From positions 1 through 64,000 of the forward strand of contig VXCM01001416.1 in the NCBI GenBank assembly GCA_014773175.1: a stretch of DNA of 64,000 nucleotides, written 5' to 3'. Of this stretch, positions 26,016 through 38,349 are shown piece by piece. The position numbers and the translations under genes were made by a program. How positions within the stretch are numbered: position 1 is the first letter of the stretch; every line of letters starts with the position of its first letter. The stretch comes from Lucifuga dentata. Lineage: Eukaryota > Chordata > Actinopteri > Ophidiiformes > Bythitidae. The notes beneath the pieces were generated by a model, which made no database searches, was not told where the DNA came from, and saw nothing but the letters and a program-made list of their open reading frames with translations.

Positions 26016-27081
26016 GGGCCAGATTCATAAACGGTACTGCAGGATTTACTGTGTCGATATGCATAAATACTGTCATGCAATCATGTTCCCTCACTCATAA
26101 ATGCCTGTAAAGAGGCGTTACTATGACATTTCCTTATTTACATTTCAGGGAAGCGATTCATAAAACACACTATTACACAAAAATTAAGACTGTTTCATTC
26201 TGCTCATATATTTCGGAGGTATGAAATCTGGGGACATTTAAAACTGTATTTGCCTTATACGTGTTCAATAAATTACAAAGTACTCAATAAAGTGATCAAT
26301 AAATTTAATAGAAAAGCCCACTCAGCTGATCAGTCAGTTTTTAAATGCTGAGTTTTGATCCGATCTCACACATGTTCTATTCATAACCTCATCTGCTGTG
26401 TCCCACACGTACATCAGCGTGTTCCACACACATAGGCGAAACTTGGACGGCCCTCCCAGGTTTCGCAGGACGACCCAGCCTTAAAAACAATACAACTCTG
26501 ACATTGCTGTCACACACACTGACACACGGCCATACATCGGCTGTACTTCAGCAGCCCCAAGAAAGAGAAAGCGGAGAAAGCGCAAAAGTGAAACTGAATG
26601 TCCATTACCTGTGTGTGTCCTGATTCGTCTGNCCACTATCTATGTGCGTCCCATTTCATCTGTGTCTGCACCCCCACCCTACACCACACCACCCTCCATT
26701 CCCTCCACGCCCCCACAACAACGCTCACACAGTACGGAAGTTTTAATATGCGCGTTTATCTGTTATTTTAGTATCGATCTTTTAAAATGTGGAGCTCTGA
26801 AGCAGAATTTGTTTCCTTTGCCAGTTTAACGCGTTAATGTCGCTTTAACACCAGATGAATCGAGATAAATCCTGGCTGTTAAATACGAAAAAGTTCATTA
26901 ATACACTGACCTTCGTTGGCTTTTACCTGAGACACACCTTAAAACAACAGTAGCTTAATGTGACACCGATGCGCTGATTAATGGAAGAGAAGCTCTGAAC
27001 GAGCTTCAATTATCACGGTGCTTATTTAGTGCGACGCTGTGTACTTAGCATGATTTTGGTTTTGTTTTAGGAATCTGGCCC
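26016..27081 (+). mobile_element. End-to-end copy of the GGGCCAGATTC TIR family
   Basis: GGGCCAGATTC at 26016 and its exact inverse GAATCTGGCCC ending at 27081 bound a 1066 bp element. The two ends stay similar for a few more bases (ATAAA/TTTAG). The left 400 bp match the partial copies at 9112-9455 and, inverted, 10672-10890. The middle (26400-26730) is richer in C and G and holds a single N (26632). I see no transposase ORF and no clear target duplication (flanks GACACT and AAAGCT). It is a non-autonomous DNA transposon of unassigned superfamily. Confidence 0.7.
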
Positions 27082-27290
27082 AAAGCTTCCAAATTAAGTA
27101 TGCAAACACACTGACCAAATAGTCACCCATTAAGGGCTAAAAATAGACCAACTGGCTAAACTGGCCCATCGAACACGAAAAGCAGATAGACAGAGCAGAC
27201 AGCACAGCATCTGTTCAGCATTCTCATTCTCGCTGAGAGGGAGGCGCTGAGCACTTGACCCTGGGAGCGACATCCCTATCGCTCCAACAG

Positions 27291-27995
27291 ATGAGAGAGC
27301 AGCATGAAGCAGGACACACGCTGGTCGCAAGATTTTGGATGGCACGCTTTAAAAACCAGGATTCACTTGATTGCAGAACTGGAGCAGACATGGCAGAATT
27401 TTGTTCTGGGATGATTGGGTTTGAAGTGCAGTGTGCAATTTTAGCAATAACAGGTTGCTTTTCATACCTTGTAAAACCTGTGTTCTATCAGTTCCAAACT
27501 CCAGCAGATAGTACAAACAACTATTTATCAAGACGGGTAAGTACGGCTTTGGGGAAAGGCATTGCTAGAGTGTACTTGTGCGCATCTTATTTAATGCCAG
27601 CAACCCAAGTTACTTTTGATGTATCTGCCACAATTACAATAAGAAAGGAGAAATGTTCTGGAGAGAAGAGAGAGAGAGAGAGGGAGAGAAAAAAAGGTGT
27701 GAACAGAGATTCAAAGAGCGACGGAGGGAGAGAGAAAAAGGAAAATGAGAAACAAAGGGCAAAAAGACAAGTGAAAGAGACATTATTAGATAAAAGCGAG
27801 TGTAGAGGATCGAGAAAGGCTGATACTCTGAAGTGTAATATGATACCTAGTTTAAAAACTGTTTATTATAGAACTGGTTCAAAGCATACCAGATCTACTT
27901 CCTGTTATTTTAAACAGATGATTCAAGTCATAAAGCCAAGATATGTATGCACATTTTCTTTAAAAGGCAACTCCACACATTTAGAATTGCACTAG
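27291..27995 (+). other. Longest open frame in the window, probably not a gene
   Basis: A frame of 234 codons from an ATG. The middle (about residues 130-180) is a GA-repeat-driven run of K, E and R, typical of chance ORFs over purine-rich DNA. The first third is less biased and contains a hydrophobic stretch (MIGFEVQCAILAITG). A near-ideal splice donor, GTAAGT, lies at 27537. I recognise no domain. Coding is unlikely for the whole frame; the part before 27537 could at most be an exon. Confidence 0.15.
27665..27770. repeat. GA-rich simple sequence
   Basis: GAGA and AGGGAGAG runs with interruptions. This low-complexity patch explains the charged centre of the overlapping open frame. Confidence 0.8.
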
Positions 27996-28240
27996 TCTTA
28001 TAGAGGGACAGAATGAAATCTGCACTCCACAGCACCAATGTGAAGTAATGTCACGTTGTGATGTCATAAAGGACAGTTTCCATGACTTTGCATCTCTCCC
28101 TCTACAGCCACAAAAGCCTTTCTGAAGTTTTCACATGGTGAATATTATTTCAAACTGCATTCAATGTATACAATATAGAGTATAAAGAGTCACCCTTGAA
28201 TTGAATTTCCTTATATAGAATTGTCCATATTAGTCATTAA

Positions 28241-28768
28241 AGGACAATACTGGAGATTTTGCATGTTTGAGCCCAAAATATACAACCCACATATACATTA
28301 CTGACAACCATTTCCCAAAATATAATACTAGACTGGTAAATTTATTAAAAAAAAAAAAAAAAAAAAAACAACTTGTAGAGATTTGAAACGTGCTTGAGAT
28401 AAGTTATCCATCACAGCAAAACACTGTGTTGATTAAATTTTTTTTGTTGAAGTAACTTTATTTACATAATTCAACACGGAGCTCCATGAAAAACAATGCA
28501 TGTCTCCACCAGAAAATATAGTCCCATGAGAAGATGTCTTTTACAGAGAAATTATAATGATTTCCCGTTCTATGTCTGAACATACGTTTTAGCAGACAAA
28601 ACATTGAATTTTAAAGTGGATGAATCACCTGAACATTTGATTTTGAAATAGCAAAGTAACAGGAACATTAAAATACAGTTTTGTGTTTTTGAAATCAGTA
28701 ACATAACCTGTATGTAGATAATATCTATTGGGCTTGAACATGCAAAATTGCTGGTACTTTAGGGCCAT
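28241..28768 (-). mobile_element. TTAA-flanked TIR element, copy 7
   Basis: A 528 bp copy between TTAA (28237-28240) and TTAA (28769-28772). It starts AGGACAATACTGGAGATTTT and ends TTGCTGGTACTTTAGGGCCA. Part of the interior between the left inverted repeat and ACTTGTAGAGATTTG is replaced by a 21-base A-run (about 28348-28368). The ATAGTCCCATGAGAAGATG block sets the reverse orientation. Confidence 0.82.
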
Positions 28769-29350
28769 TTAATCAGAAAACATTTTCCAAAAAAACATGC
28801 TTTTGGTAATAAAGGCAATAAAGAAATTGAATGGATTTAGAATGCAATAGAAATCAATAAGAAAATCATTACACAATGAATAGATTCTTAGTAATTCCCG
28901 CTACAGGGCTTATTTATTTTTTCAAAAGGAAACTGAACTACAGCACTATGGAAAGCCATTTCGATGATGTAGAATGCATCTGTCAGCATGTACACAACGG
29001 AGGCGCAGAAAGTGCCCGCCTTGTAATTTTGTCAAGTCCACTGAGCAATGTGGGGCTTTAAGGGCAACACCAGAACGATAACTTTTGAGGGTAGAAGGTA
29101 ATTTAGGTCCAGCCTTCAGGGAAGCGAATGCAAAAAGAGAGCTCATTTCAGCGAGCCCCAGGGATCAATGGAAGGGGCTTACTTCCAAGGAACCACAAAA
29201 TAAGCTGTAACTCACGCTCACGATGGGCCCAGCGGTGTCCCTGAGGTGCTCTGTATTCCATGATCTGACACTAACTCACACAATGAGCTTGCATTGGCCA
29301 GACATCGCCGGCTTGTTTTTAGTTTGATCAACTAGGAGAGGGTTTGAGTG

Positions 29351-29625
29351 TGTACGTGTGTGTGTGCCTGTTTTAGAGGACACCCTGGTATTCTTGTGTG
29401 GCCAGTTCTCACAGAGAAAAGGTGTTTTTTTAAGGTTTCCATGAGACTATGGTTAGAATTCTGAATGGTTAAGGTTAGTTTTGAAATCGCATTCCTAAAT
29501 CTTTCACCTTACCACTCATCTCCCATAAAACAGGGTTAAGGTTAAGCATTAAGGGCCTGAATGCAAGTCATTGTCATGTCAAAACCAACAAATCTCTGTG
29601 TGTGTCCTTGTACTTTAGTCTTTGC
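29351..29625. repeat. TG-flanked TTAAGGTTAG-type fish repeat
   Basis: GTGTGTG tracts at both sides (29353-29366 and 29598-29606) enclose GAGGACACCCTGGTATTC and several GGTTAAGGTTAG/GGGTTAAGGTTAAG units. A repeat with this arrangement (GAGGACA..., GGTTAGGGTTA-like units, flanking TG) is common in teleosts, from general knowledge. It has no coding role. Confidence 0.5.
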
Positions 29626-29680
29626 AGAAACCAACTAGAGACTTTCAGAATGATCACATTTTTGCAAAATGAGGATATTT

Positions 29681-30244
29681 TAGCTATTTCTCACCAGCGA
29701 TTTTGCATGTTTGACCCCAATATACACAACCCACATGGACGCTACATTACTGTAAACCATTTCCCAAAATATACTGGAGTGGTGAATTTAAAAAATGGTT
29801 TCCTCCCTTTCAGACTGTCATTGGTTTCAGTTCATTCCAGTGCGCTATTAAAATTGACTTGTAACATGTTTGAGATAAGTAATCCATCACAGTGACTACT
29901 ATATAAATTTTGGCAAAGAAAATTTATTTAACTGGACCAACATGGAGCTGCAGGGAAGAAAATGTATGTCTCCGCCAGGGAATATAGTCCCAGGAGAAGA
30001 TGGCTTTTACTGCAAAATCAACCATGACTGTCCCTTCTACATTTGGACATATGTGTTAGAAGGTGAAACATTAAATTTTAAGATGGGTGTATCACCTGAA
30101 CATTTGATTTTGACAGATTAGGGGATTTGGTAAAATAACAGAAAAACTATAATCCATTGTTATTTTTTGGGAAATTATCAGTAATATACATATATGCAGG
30201 TAGTATTTATTGGGCTTAAACATGAAAATCACCAGTATGGTCCT
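29681..30244 (-). mobile_element. TTAA-flanked TIR element, copy 8
   Basis: About 564 bp. The left terminus is eroded: CACCAGCGATTTTGCATGTT is recognisable but AGGACCATAC and its TTAA are gone. The right end reads ATCACCAGTATGGTCCT, then TTAA (30245-30248). Internal blocks AACATGGAGCTGCAGGGAAG, ATATAGTCCCAGGAGAAGAT and TATCACCTGAACATTTGATT are intact. Confidence 0.8.
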
Positions 30245-30396
30245 TTAATGTTAGGATTGAATAAAGTGAATTAATTGATTTTTCACTCTATTATCTAGTT
30301 ATGCAACATGGTTTTGCTTTGCTCAGGTTTCAAAGATTGTTTGTCAAAGTAAGTTGAATATAAAGAAATTTTCCTTCATCGCATCTATACAATGTA

Positions 30397-30788
30397 CAGT
30401 GGGGTCAAGTCTGAGACCACTGTGAAAATGCTTCTATTTTGCATTCTGTTTGAATTTAATATAAGATTTTTCATTACAAATGATAATATCATCTTAACAA
30501 TTTGAGTGAAAAGTTGAATCTTTGAAAAATGTAGATGAATTTCAGAATATTTTAGAATTTGTTATGCCCCCCTTTTGCTTTAATAACAGCATCATCCAGC
30601 TGGCATGGACTCCACATGCTCCACTTTGCTCATCAGTTTGTAAAAACCTGATGAGCAAAGTTATCCCAGCATGACCTGATCAATGTTCCAAAGAGCCTCT
30701 TGTGACGTCAGATTTTCTGATTATTTCCACATTTACATGGAAAACATCACTGACTTTTGATGTGGTCTCAGACTTTTGGACCCCACTG
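30397..30788. mobile_element. Tc1/mariner-type MITE (392 bp, TA-flanked)
   Basis: CAGTGGGGTC at the left (30397) and GACCCCACTG at the right (ending 30788) are inverted. The homology continues through CTGAGACCAC / GTGGTCTCAG with a short indel. Both ends are bordered by TA (30395-30396, 30789-30790), the Tc1/mariner target duplication. The interior has no transposase but includes a perfect 14 bp hairpin (30623-30661). Confidence 0.85.
30623..30661. repeat. Perfect 14 bp hairpin inside the MITE
   Basis: ACTTTGCTCATCAG and CTGATGAGCAAAGT are exact complements separated by 11 bases. Confidence 0.9.
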
Positions 30789-30835
30789 TACATGAACAAC
30801 AACTGCAAAACAATATTTCCACAAACACAGAGATA

Positions 30836-30854
30836 CACACACACACACACACAC
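30836..30854. repeat. (CA)n microsatellite
   Basis: An uninterrupted run of CA units, about 50 bp outside the MITE. Confidence 0.85.
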
Positions 30855-30954
30855 CCCCAACCGATGTCCATCAATATTTATGCATGCATTTATTCATGCT
30901 TTCATGTCCTTGAGGAGACACAGGTCTGATTATGCAAGATTACCAAGCAGCACC

Positions 30955-31100
30955 AGGACAGTGGTTGGCGGTTATGTGCCTTGCTCAAGGACATCTCTTC
31001 AGTAGCGAGTAGGGAAGGACTCATTGTCTCCAGGATGTTTTCCTAACACGTTCTGAATTTCAACCAGCAACTTTTGATTCACAAGCTATTGACAAGTTGC
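30955..31100 (-). mobile_element. tRNA-derived SINE relic
   Basis: GTGCCTTGCTCAAGGACATC and CAACCAGCAACTTTTGATTC match a common teleost SINE arrangement read from its 3' side. On the minus strand GCTGGTTGAAATTC resembles the tRNA B-box (GGTTCGANNCC) with substitutions. The A-box side is not clear. An old, truncated copy; family assignment comes from memory of similar fish sequences. Confidence 0.45.
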
Positions 31101-32433
31101 TGAGATGCAGAAGAGGGTGTTGGATATTTCCATGATAGGGAAATGGTCCGTGAATGCCAAGTAGACAGCAATTTTCCTGATATAAATGCAACCTGTCAGC
31201 CTCTTTCACGGTAGGCTGTCTGATTGAGAAGTGGACGAGTAAGTGTAAATGAAAGCCCTTCTTAAATAAACTATATGTTTTCTAAGCTTTTCAGCAACAA
31301 GCTCATGTTTTAGTTTAAAGGATAATTAGTTGTTTCCATAGACCTGTTCTGTAATGCTGCATAATAATCCATATATACATTCTCTTGAATGAGGATGAAC
31401 AAAATCGATTTTGGTATTGATTTTAGCATCTCTGACCTGGCATAGTGAGTTCATGTGTGATCACAAAGCTATCACTGTTTCAGCTAATTAGGGATGAGCA
31501 TAACATTTATCATAATTGTGCATTGTCATAGATGTGAAAATGGCGATATCTTTTAGCCATATTCAGAACAACTCATGAGACTTCTACTGAAACTCCTGAA
31601 GCCCATTTTCCACTTTATCTGCTGTAACCTGATCACAGCAGGAACTGGCAGCCTGCAAAGTCAATAAGGGAGAGTGAGAAACACTAAACACCAAAATGTT
31701 GTGAAAGGTTGCATCTTGTGTTACCACACTGTGAATTTTATTGGCTCAAAGGGTGTGTTTTTATGCCTTTTTTCTTCAAGTTGACCCTGTATACATTTTT
31801 CTTATTGGAGAAAAGTTCAGAAACTGAAACTTAAATTAAAGCTATGCTCAAATTTATGGTAGAGTACCAAAATTAACAATGTAATTACCTTGATGGGGAG
31901 AAAAAAAGGGAAAAGAGAGGCGGGATTAAGGCCACCAAGTCTGTCAGAGTGTTGGAAGGTGGCAGGAATTCTCTTTCCATTGATCAAAATGGGGGTTCGG
32001 CGTCCAACAAAATTTATAACTCTCCGACTCTGCCACTCCGCCAGGCATACCCACTTCATGCAAATGATTAGCAAGGCGTAGTGAGGAAAGTGGGGAGGTT
32101 TTTAATTTCTCTCTCAAGCTCTTCTTTTCTTTCCCTCAATGTGACCACACAGACAGAAGCGAAAGTTAAATTGTTATCCCTTTTAAAAGTGGAGATCACA
32201 AAAAACACACAGAAGACACATAATTCCTGTTAACTACCCTTCCCCTCTCCTAAAGCGAACGGGTGATGTTTTCCCTGTTAATATGATTAATCTTGTTGAT
32301 TACAAAGACACGCACACATCACCCCACCCAACCACCCACTCACTGACCCACCTACTCCATGGTGGCAGCTTTTCACTGCACCTTCCATTGTGAGCATTCT
32401 AAAAAGGTAAAAAGATGCACCATGTCAGTTGAG
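31101..32433. other. Unassigned sequence
   Basis: No exon, RNA gene or transposon end was recognised. Confidence 0.4.
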
Positions 32434-32437
32434 TTAA

Positions 32438-33029
32438 AGGACCATACCTGTGATCGTGCATGTTTGAGCCCAGTATATATAACCCACATACATGATAAAT
32501 GATAACTAATTTCCAAACAACTGTATTTTAGTTTCCCTGTTATTTTGCCAAATCTCCTAATCTTTCAAAATCAAATATTCAGGTGATACACCCACCCTAA
32601 AATTCAACATTTTGCTTTGTAACACTTATGCATGTATGTAGAATTAGAAGTATGTAGAACTCACAGTCATTTAACTTCCTCATTTAAAGCCATTTTCTTC
32701 TGGGACTATATTTCCTGTCGGAGAAATACATGGTCTTCCGTGCAGCTCTGTGATGGATCAGTTAAATAAAGTTACTTCAGCAAATAGACCTGATGTTCTC
32801 TGTGATGTATTACGTATCTCAAGCACGTTTGCAGTCTCTACAAGTTGATTTTTTATAGCACACTGGAATAAACTGAAACTAATGGCAGACTGGATGGTAG
32901 GGGAAAAAACACTGAAATTCACCTTTTTATTTACCATTCTAGTATTATAGTTTGAGAAATGACTGTCAGTAATGTAATGTGTATACAGATTGTATATATT
33001 GGGCTCTGCATGATCACCAGTATGCTCCT
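32438..33029 (+). mobile_element. TTAA-flanked TIR element, copy 9
   Basis: A 592 bp full-length copy between TTAA (32434-32437) and TTAA (33030-33033). It begins AGGACCATACCTGTGATCGT, has CATTTTCTTCTGGGACTATA inside, and ends ATCACCAGTATGCTCCT. The right terminus has one substitution relative to the consensus GGTATGGTCCT. With copies 6 and 13 it is one of the least damaged. Confidence 0.85.
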
Positions 33030-33799
33030 TTAAGGGATTAGATCGTTTTCATGGTTGTTGACAAGAAAATCAGCAACAGCTTATTTTCAGTGTTACACAC
33101 TACAGTTCTGGAGAAATAAGTTGAATTCCTGTTGATCTAACATTCTTTAAACTAAATTCTCAGTGAGTATCAGGTCTAGGATCTTTTTTTTGTTTGTTTG
33201 TTTTAGCTCATTTTAACTGTGTATGTTTGTGTGGACCTGGTGCAGCTCCTTTCACCAAACTCAGTGAAACATAATCGGTGAGCAGAGAGGAATTATTGAG
33301 GTTGCTTAAGATGCTCATTCCGTGATGCTGAATAAAAATTTCCACTGTGCTTTTAACAACGCGCGCTGCATGCTTCCACTAGTTCTAATTCAACTTCATT
33401 TACTCCTTTAGAGTGTAAAATAATGTGCACACTGCAAGCCAAACTGCACAGAAATTATATGGAATTCTATGTGGCTATAAATGTGACCTAAGGAAGGAAG
33501 CAGCAGTGGTGTAATGGTGAAATGATACCTGCTCTTGTTTCCTTTTCCTGTTTTGCTTCAGGCTATTTGTGTTGCTGTGTTGCTATTGTTCATGTACAGT
33601 CACACTTCCATTTTACATTGATTTTTATGATTTACTTATTACATTAAATTGTCCTTATTACATCAGTGTGACTAACCTATTTACAGTAATCATGCAGAAA
33701 CATCATTTCACAAAGTAACTTATGACTGTGACGAGTTTGGGCGTGTCACCACTTTCAATTCCAAATAAAATCTGTAGATAACTGGGTTAAGCTGGACTT

Positions 33800-33839
33800 A
33801 AAAAAAAAAAAAAAAAAATNAAAAAAAAAAAAAAAAAAA
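33800..33839. repeat. Poly-A run with single-N gap
   Basis: About 38 A residues interrupted by a T and N (33820). Assembly gap, length unreliable. Confidence 0.95.
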
Positions 33840-34012
33840 TTGATTTCTGAGTACTGTAAATTCCGAAATACAGGCTCATACCCTTTATTTATATTATTTG
33901 ATAACAAAACTAGGCCTTCATTTTTATATTTTTTTCTGCTTTTCCTTCTGCCTGTTGCCAGATCTGCTTCCATTTGCCGTGTTGTTTTGCTTTTGCTGCT
34001 GGTTTTCATTAA

Positions 34013-34388
34013 AGGACCACACCTGTGACATTTGAGCCCAATAAATGCAACCCGCATACAAACCATTTTCCAAAACATACTACTGGAGCAATACATTTTG
34101 GAATTTTTCCCTGTAACTTCCATTGGCTACAATTCATTCCAGTATGCTAAAAAAAGTTATGTAGAGACTTGAAATGTGCTTGACATACGTAATCACAGCG
34201 AACAAGATGTATATTACATTTGTTTGTCAATGTAATGTCATTTTAGTGTTTCTATATTTTAGAGCATTAATGAGGCACAACAATACAAAAACTAAACTAC
34301 AGTTTTATGTTTTGGAAAATGTTTGGCAGTAATCTGTATGAGTGTAGTATATATTAACTCAAACAATTAAACTCATCTGCATTGTCCT
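34013..34388 (-). mobile_element. TTAA-flanked TIR element, internally deleted copy 10
   Basis: A 376 bp copy between TTAA (34009-34012) and TTAA (34389-34392). The left end AGGACCACACCTGTGACATT and the right end CATCTGCATTGTCCT are kept. The central third, including the CTCC-rich GGAAATATAGTCCCAGGAGA block, is deleted, leaving the join near 34215-34260. Confidence 0.78.
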
Positions 34389-34392
34389 TTAA

Positions 34393-37300
34393 AAGCCTTT
34401 CAATGGTTTTGAAGCATTAATTATGTTCCTTTTCTGGAAGGCCAAACACAAAGAAAGAGTTAAGTTTCATTAACAGAAGCAGCTTCACATGGCAAGAAAT
34501 AGTTAAAATCAATCAGAAATAATAAATAATTTACATCCAATTCAATAATGATATTTGCATGTAAAATCACTGACATTTTACGTATTGCAGGCCCTTGATA
34601 ACAGAGCCAAAATAATAGCCTGCAAGCAATATATTTTGCTCAGTCGTGGCTTTAGCTGGACTTAAAAGCCCCAGTGTACTCCTTGGTGGGACACAGATTT
34701 TAAATGACCACGGGATATAATCTTCACGATATATGATTCGCTCCACTTGCTCTCAACAAGCAGGATCAGAGAAGATCCAGACAAAAAGATACTGACAATG
34801 TCCAATCTGGCCAGTCTATTATGGAGAGGGCAATAGGGTTGGATAAATCCTGAAATCTGAAGTCTCTACAGAGAAAAGAAGCACTGAACAAATACGTTCA
34901 GTCACGGCCTAGAGAGCTGAAAGCATGAGATTCTTTATGCGGGATACCAGAATATTTGCACAAAAAGGAGCTTTAATGTGGTTTATTCTAGTGCACTTAG
35001 GAGACACACAACCATGCCAATTTGCCTTGGAAGCTTAAGTTATCAGCGGAATGGAAAAAGAAGCCAATTAGAAGGGGGAAGTACTTAAATACTCCTCTGA
35101 ATCTCATTTGGTAACATGTGGTGCCATTGTAATGACCCAAGATGTTTTCAAATCATAAGTGAAATTAAATAATTCATATGTTTCTTCATGTGCTTTCTAT
35201 GTGCTTATTTGCCTAAAACTGCAGCAGCGTGATCATCTGGCTAGACGTTCTTTATTTCTGTCCAAGTAACTTAAAAAAGGGGAGAAAAAGATGAAGTTTG
35301 CACTTGCAAAGAGAATCAATTAAAACTTTTAAATTAGCATGCAACAAGCTGCAACACTGAGACATCTCTAAAAAAACATGTAATAATGAAGTGAGAAGCA
35401 TAAATAAAATGATCAATCTCTGTAAACCACACCTAAAACGCATTGCCAAAGTCAGACATCAACATAGAAATGTTGACTGGAGCTCATTAATGTCTCTCCC
35501 AGAGGAATGCACAACTTATTTATAGAGTGTTTAGCTACACATGATGTGTAAGTAGCCAGCGGTGTAAAAAAATTCTAATCTGATTGAAGCCTTTTGCGGT
35601 CTTAAAAAATAATAACCATAAGTAATAAGTACCTTCTAATTTGTCATAAACTACAACCAGAATGATGAAACCTTAATTTATTGTCGTTAATGTTTTTGTT
35701 TTGGACCATCAGCAAAGTGTGTAAAACGTGCTACTGGTCAAAGCGAAATACAGCTAGAAAGCTGAACTTTAAAAAGGGCAGGTCCAAACCAAGAATCTAA
35801 TCTTTGCAGCAGTTTATTTAAATTTTAATCACTTCACACATTTAGGTTACACATTTAGCTGCAAGACACCAGAAAATGCAACCTTGGTTCTCTACAAATA
35901 AACCAAAGTACAAACTAACTCTAGGAAACAACCCAAAAACATCTGATACTCACCTTCAGCTGTACTTTAGAATACAAACCAGCAATCACATAAAATTTTC
36001 AACAACGGTTTGCATCAAATAAAAACATTTCCTGTACTACTGACAATCATTACAGATAGTGCCTTGGGTAAAAACAAAATATGAATAAATTCATTTGTTG
36101 ATTTATTGTTCTTGTTATATTTCAACTTCTATTGGCCTGTTATAACAGAAAATGATTTAATGATTTATTTGTACATTAACTAAAACACCTATATTTGGAT
36201 TTATGTTGAGTTCCTTGATTTAAACAAAAAAATCATCTGATATTGTAACTAGGGTTTTTATGATATTATATATATATATACACTGATTAATTTTACTGTT
36301 TAATGCATATGCAGCATCATAATTAAAGTCTCATTAATCATTTTTTCCAGGATAAGACAGCAGACATGGTTATGGCCAACATGTCAGGAAAGTAACTGCC
36401 TACTTACAAACCTCATGAGCTCACAGCAGCATGAGCATCCCACTGGAGTCGTGTTTCAACCCACCTGACATAAATCCTCTGCTTTGCAGTGCGTGTTGGA
36501 GGCCATAAAACCCCCAAATGTGGGTTTGTCATTATATATGACTGCTTCACATTGCACAAATCCATTTGATTCAATATCACATATTAACTAAAGCAGGATG
36601 GAGGAAATGCATAAAATTTACCTTTTTTTTTTCTCCATATAGGAAAATGCACAAAAAGCTTTAATCTCAAAGTGATAGGAGATGTTTTGTCCCAGATTTA
36701 GCTATCAGATAATTTCCATCTAAAGTCCCTAGGCAGCTAAACATAAAATATTTATCAGATATTATAAAAAAAACAAAAAAAACCATAGAAAACAAACAAC
36801 CATTACCTATAAATATACAAATATATGACATCAAACATCGGTATACTAATACACACACAATCATCATGTTTCAAGTTTCAAAACAGAATAAAGTCTCACT
36901 CATAATCAAAAGGTCAAGTTAATGTTGGCATGTCTGGTTGCTAAGGATCCATTTTTCTGCACCATGTGAAAAATACTAAAAGTCTGTGCAAGTTTTCAGC
37001 TCAGCTGCAAGCTTATTCCAATATTTAATGGCCTTAAGTGAGATAAGGAAATACTCAATACGCTCTGTTGAAGGCTACTTCCTTCAGTGTCCTAAGTGAA
37101 ACACGGCATGAAAGGTCTAAATCGGTGAAATTCTTGTTTATTTCTTTAGAGATGCTGCTGTGAATGCTGTGCATTCATAAACTTTAAACAGACAAGGTGA
37201 TAACATGAAGCAACAATCCCTGAGTGAAAGCATTCGAGCTCAAGGGACTGACTGACAAATGGTTTCCATCCCATCCTACACAAGTTCAACATATCAACAT

Positions 37301-38345
37301 CACTAAATGTGTCTGTTGTACAACAAGGATGTTCTGCCAGCATTTGGCACTGACCCAAATGTAAACCAAAGTGAGGGCTGATTACATAACTCAAAACCAC
37401 ACAACAGCAGGAAGGCTTTTTCACATCATATTTCATATTAAAAATGTCAATGCATAAATTCAAAGAGTGTTTTGAGAGGAACCAGGTTCATGGAGAATGA
37501 AGTTACCTGATGTGAGATGGAAGGATTTAATATACTTTTTTCCTATCATATCTTTTTAATGGGAATAACAAAAGAATGCGCTGAAAACAATGACCCCAAA
37601 AGATTTATGGTCATTATTTCATTCTCTTTTGAGAGACAAGCTCTTAGTCGCTCTCCAAACAGCTCTCTTTCCTAAACACACACATTGATTGAAATATGAA
37701 AAGATGACTGTGTCACTCAATATTCCATTTTAAACTTACTGACAGCAAAAAAAAACAAAGTTAATTTCCTCTTCATCAAAAATGTGGAGTGCCGCATTTA
37801 GGCCAGTCGCCGCCAAAGTCAATTTGCTGCCTCATCTCTGTCAAGTGAGAAAATATTTACAGAGATACTACTAGTTACTGGCGACATTTTGGGGGATGAA
37901 CAAAGAGATCAAGTGTCTGCACACAGAAAGCCGAGAGTGTTTGCTCACTGAATTCATAAAGCAGATGAATGATAAATAGTTAAGTGGAAAATGACATGTT
38001 TTTCTACAGACAGACCAGCACAAGGACCTTTGTCTGTGTTGCACCCTTCCATTTCTTGTTCTCTGTATTGAATATTGGCAGAAATATAGTAAACCTCCTT
38101 TTTAACAGTTTAATGAACTGTCTCTGTGTGAGTTTATCTAGGAAGCGCCAAAGTGGACAAAGCAAAATCAAATCTCGAGCAGGAGAAATGCTAACAAGTC
38201 TCCAGACCGCATCAGATTGCTGGGTAAAGTGTGACAGAATCAGTTTTTAGCCCGATGCTAACATCATAAAGTTCTAAAGTAAAGCCAGTCAGAAGAAAAG
38301 ACAGATCAGCCAGGGAACCTGGTTCCCATGTAGGGACCAGTTCAC
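34393..38345. other. Unassigned sequence
   Basis: No exon or transposon end was recognised. A (TA)n run lies near 36263-36279. Several repeat-free stretches (for example around 34960-35140 and 35460-35560) could be conserved elements, but nothing here proves it. Confidence 0.4.
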
Positions 38346-38349
38346 TTAA

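Noticed and set aside
29200..29290. Minus-strand exon with a GTGAGT donor near a GGGCCCAGCGGTGTCC block
   Set aside because: The frame is open only over about 25 codons with no recognisable protein; kept as chance.
29351..29625. Interstitial telomere sequence
   Set aside because: The units are GGTTAAGGTTAG-like, not clean TTAGGG arrays, and sit inside a TG-flanked dispersed fish repeat.
33800..33839. Poly-A runs as retrotransposon tails
   Set aside because: No SINE or LINE body precedes the runs on either strand; they are homopolymers, most broken by assembly N characters.
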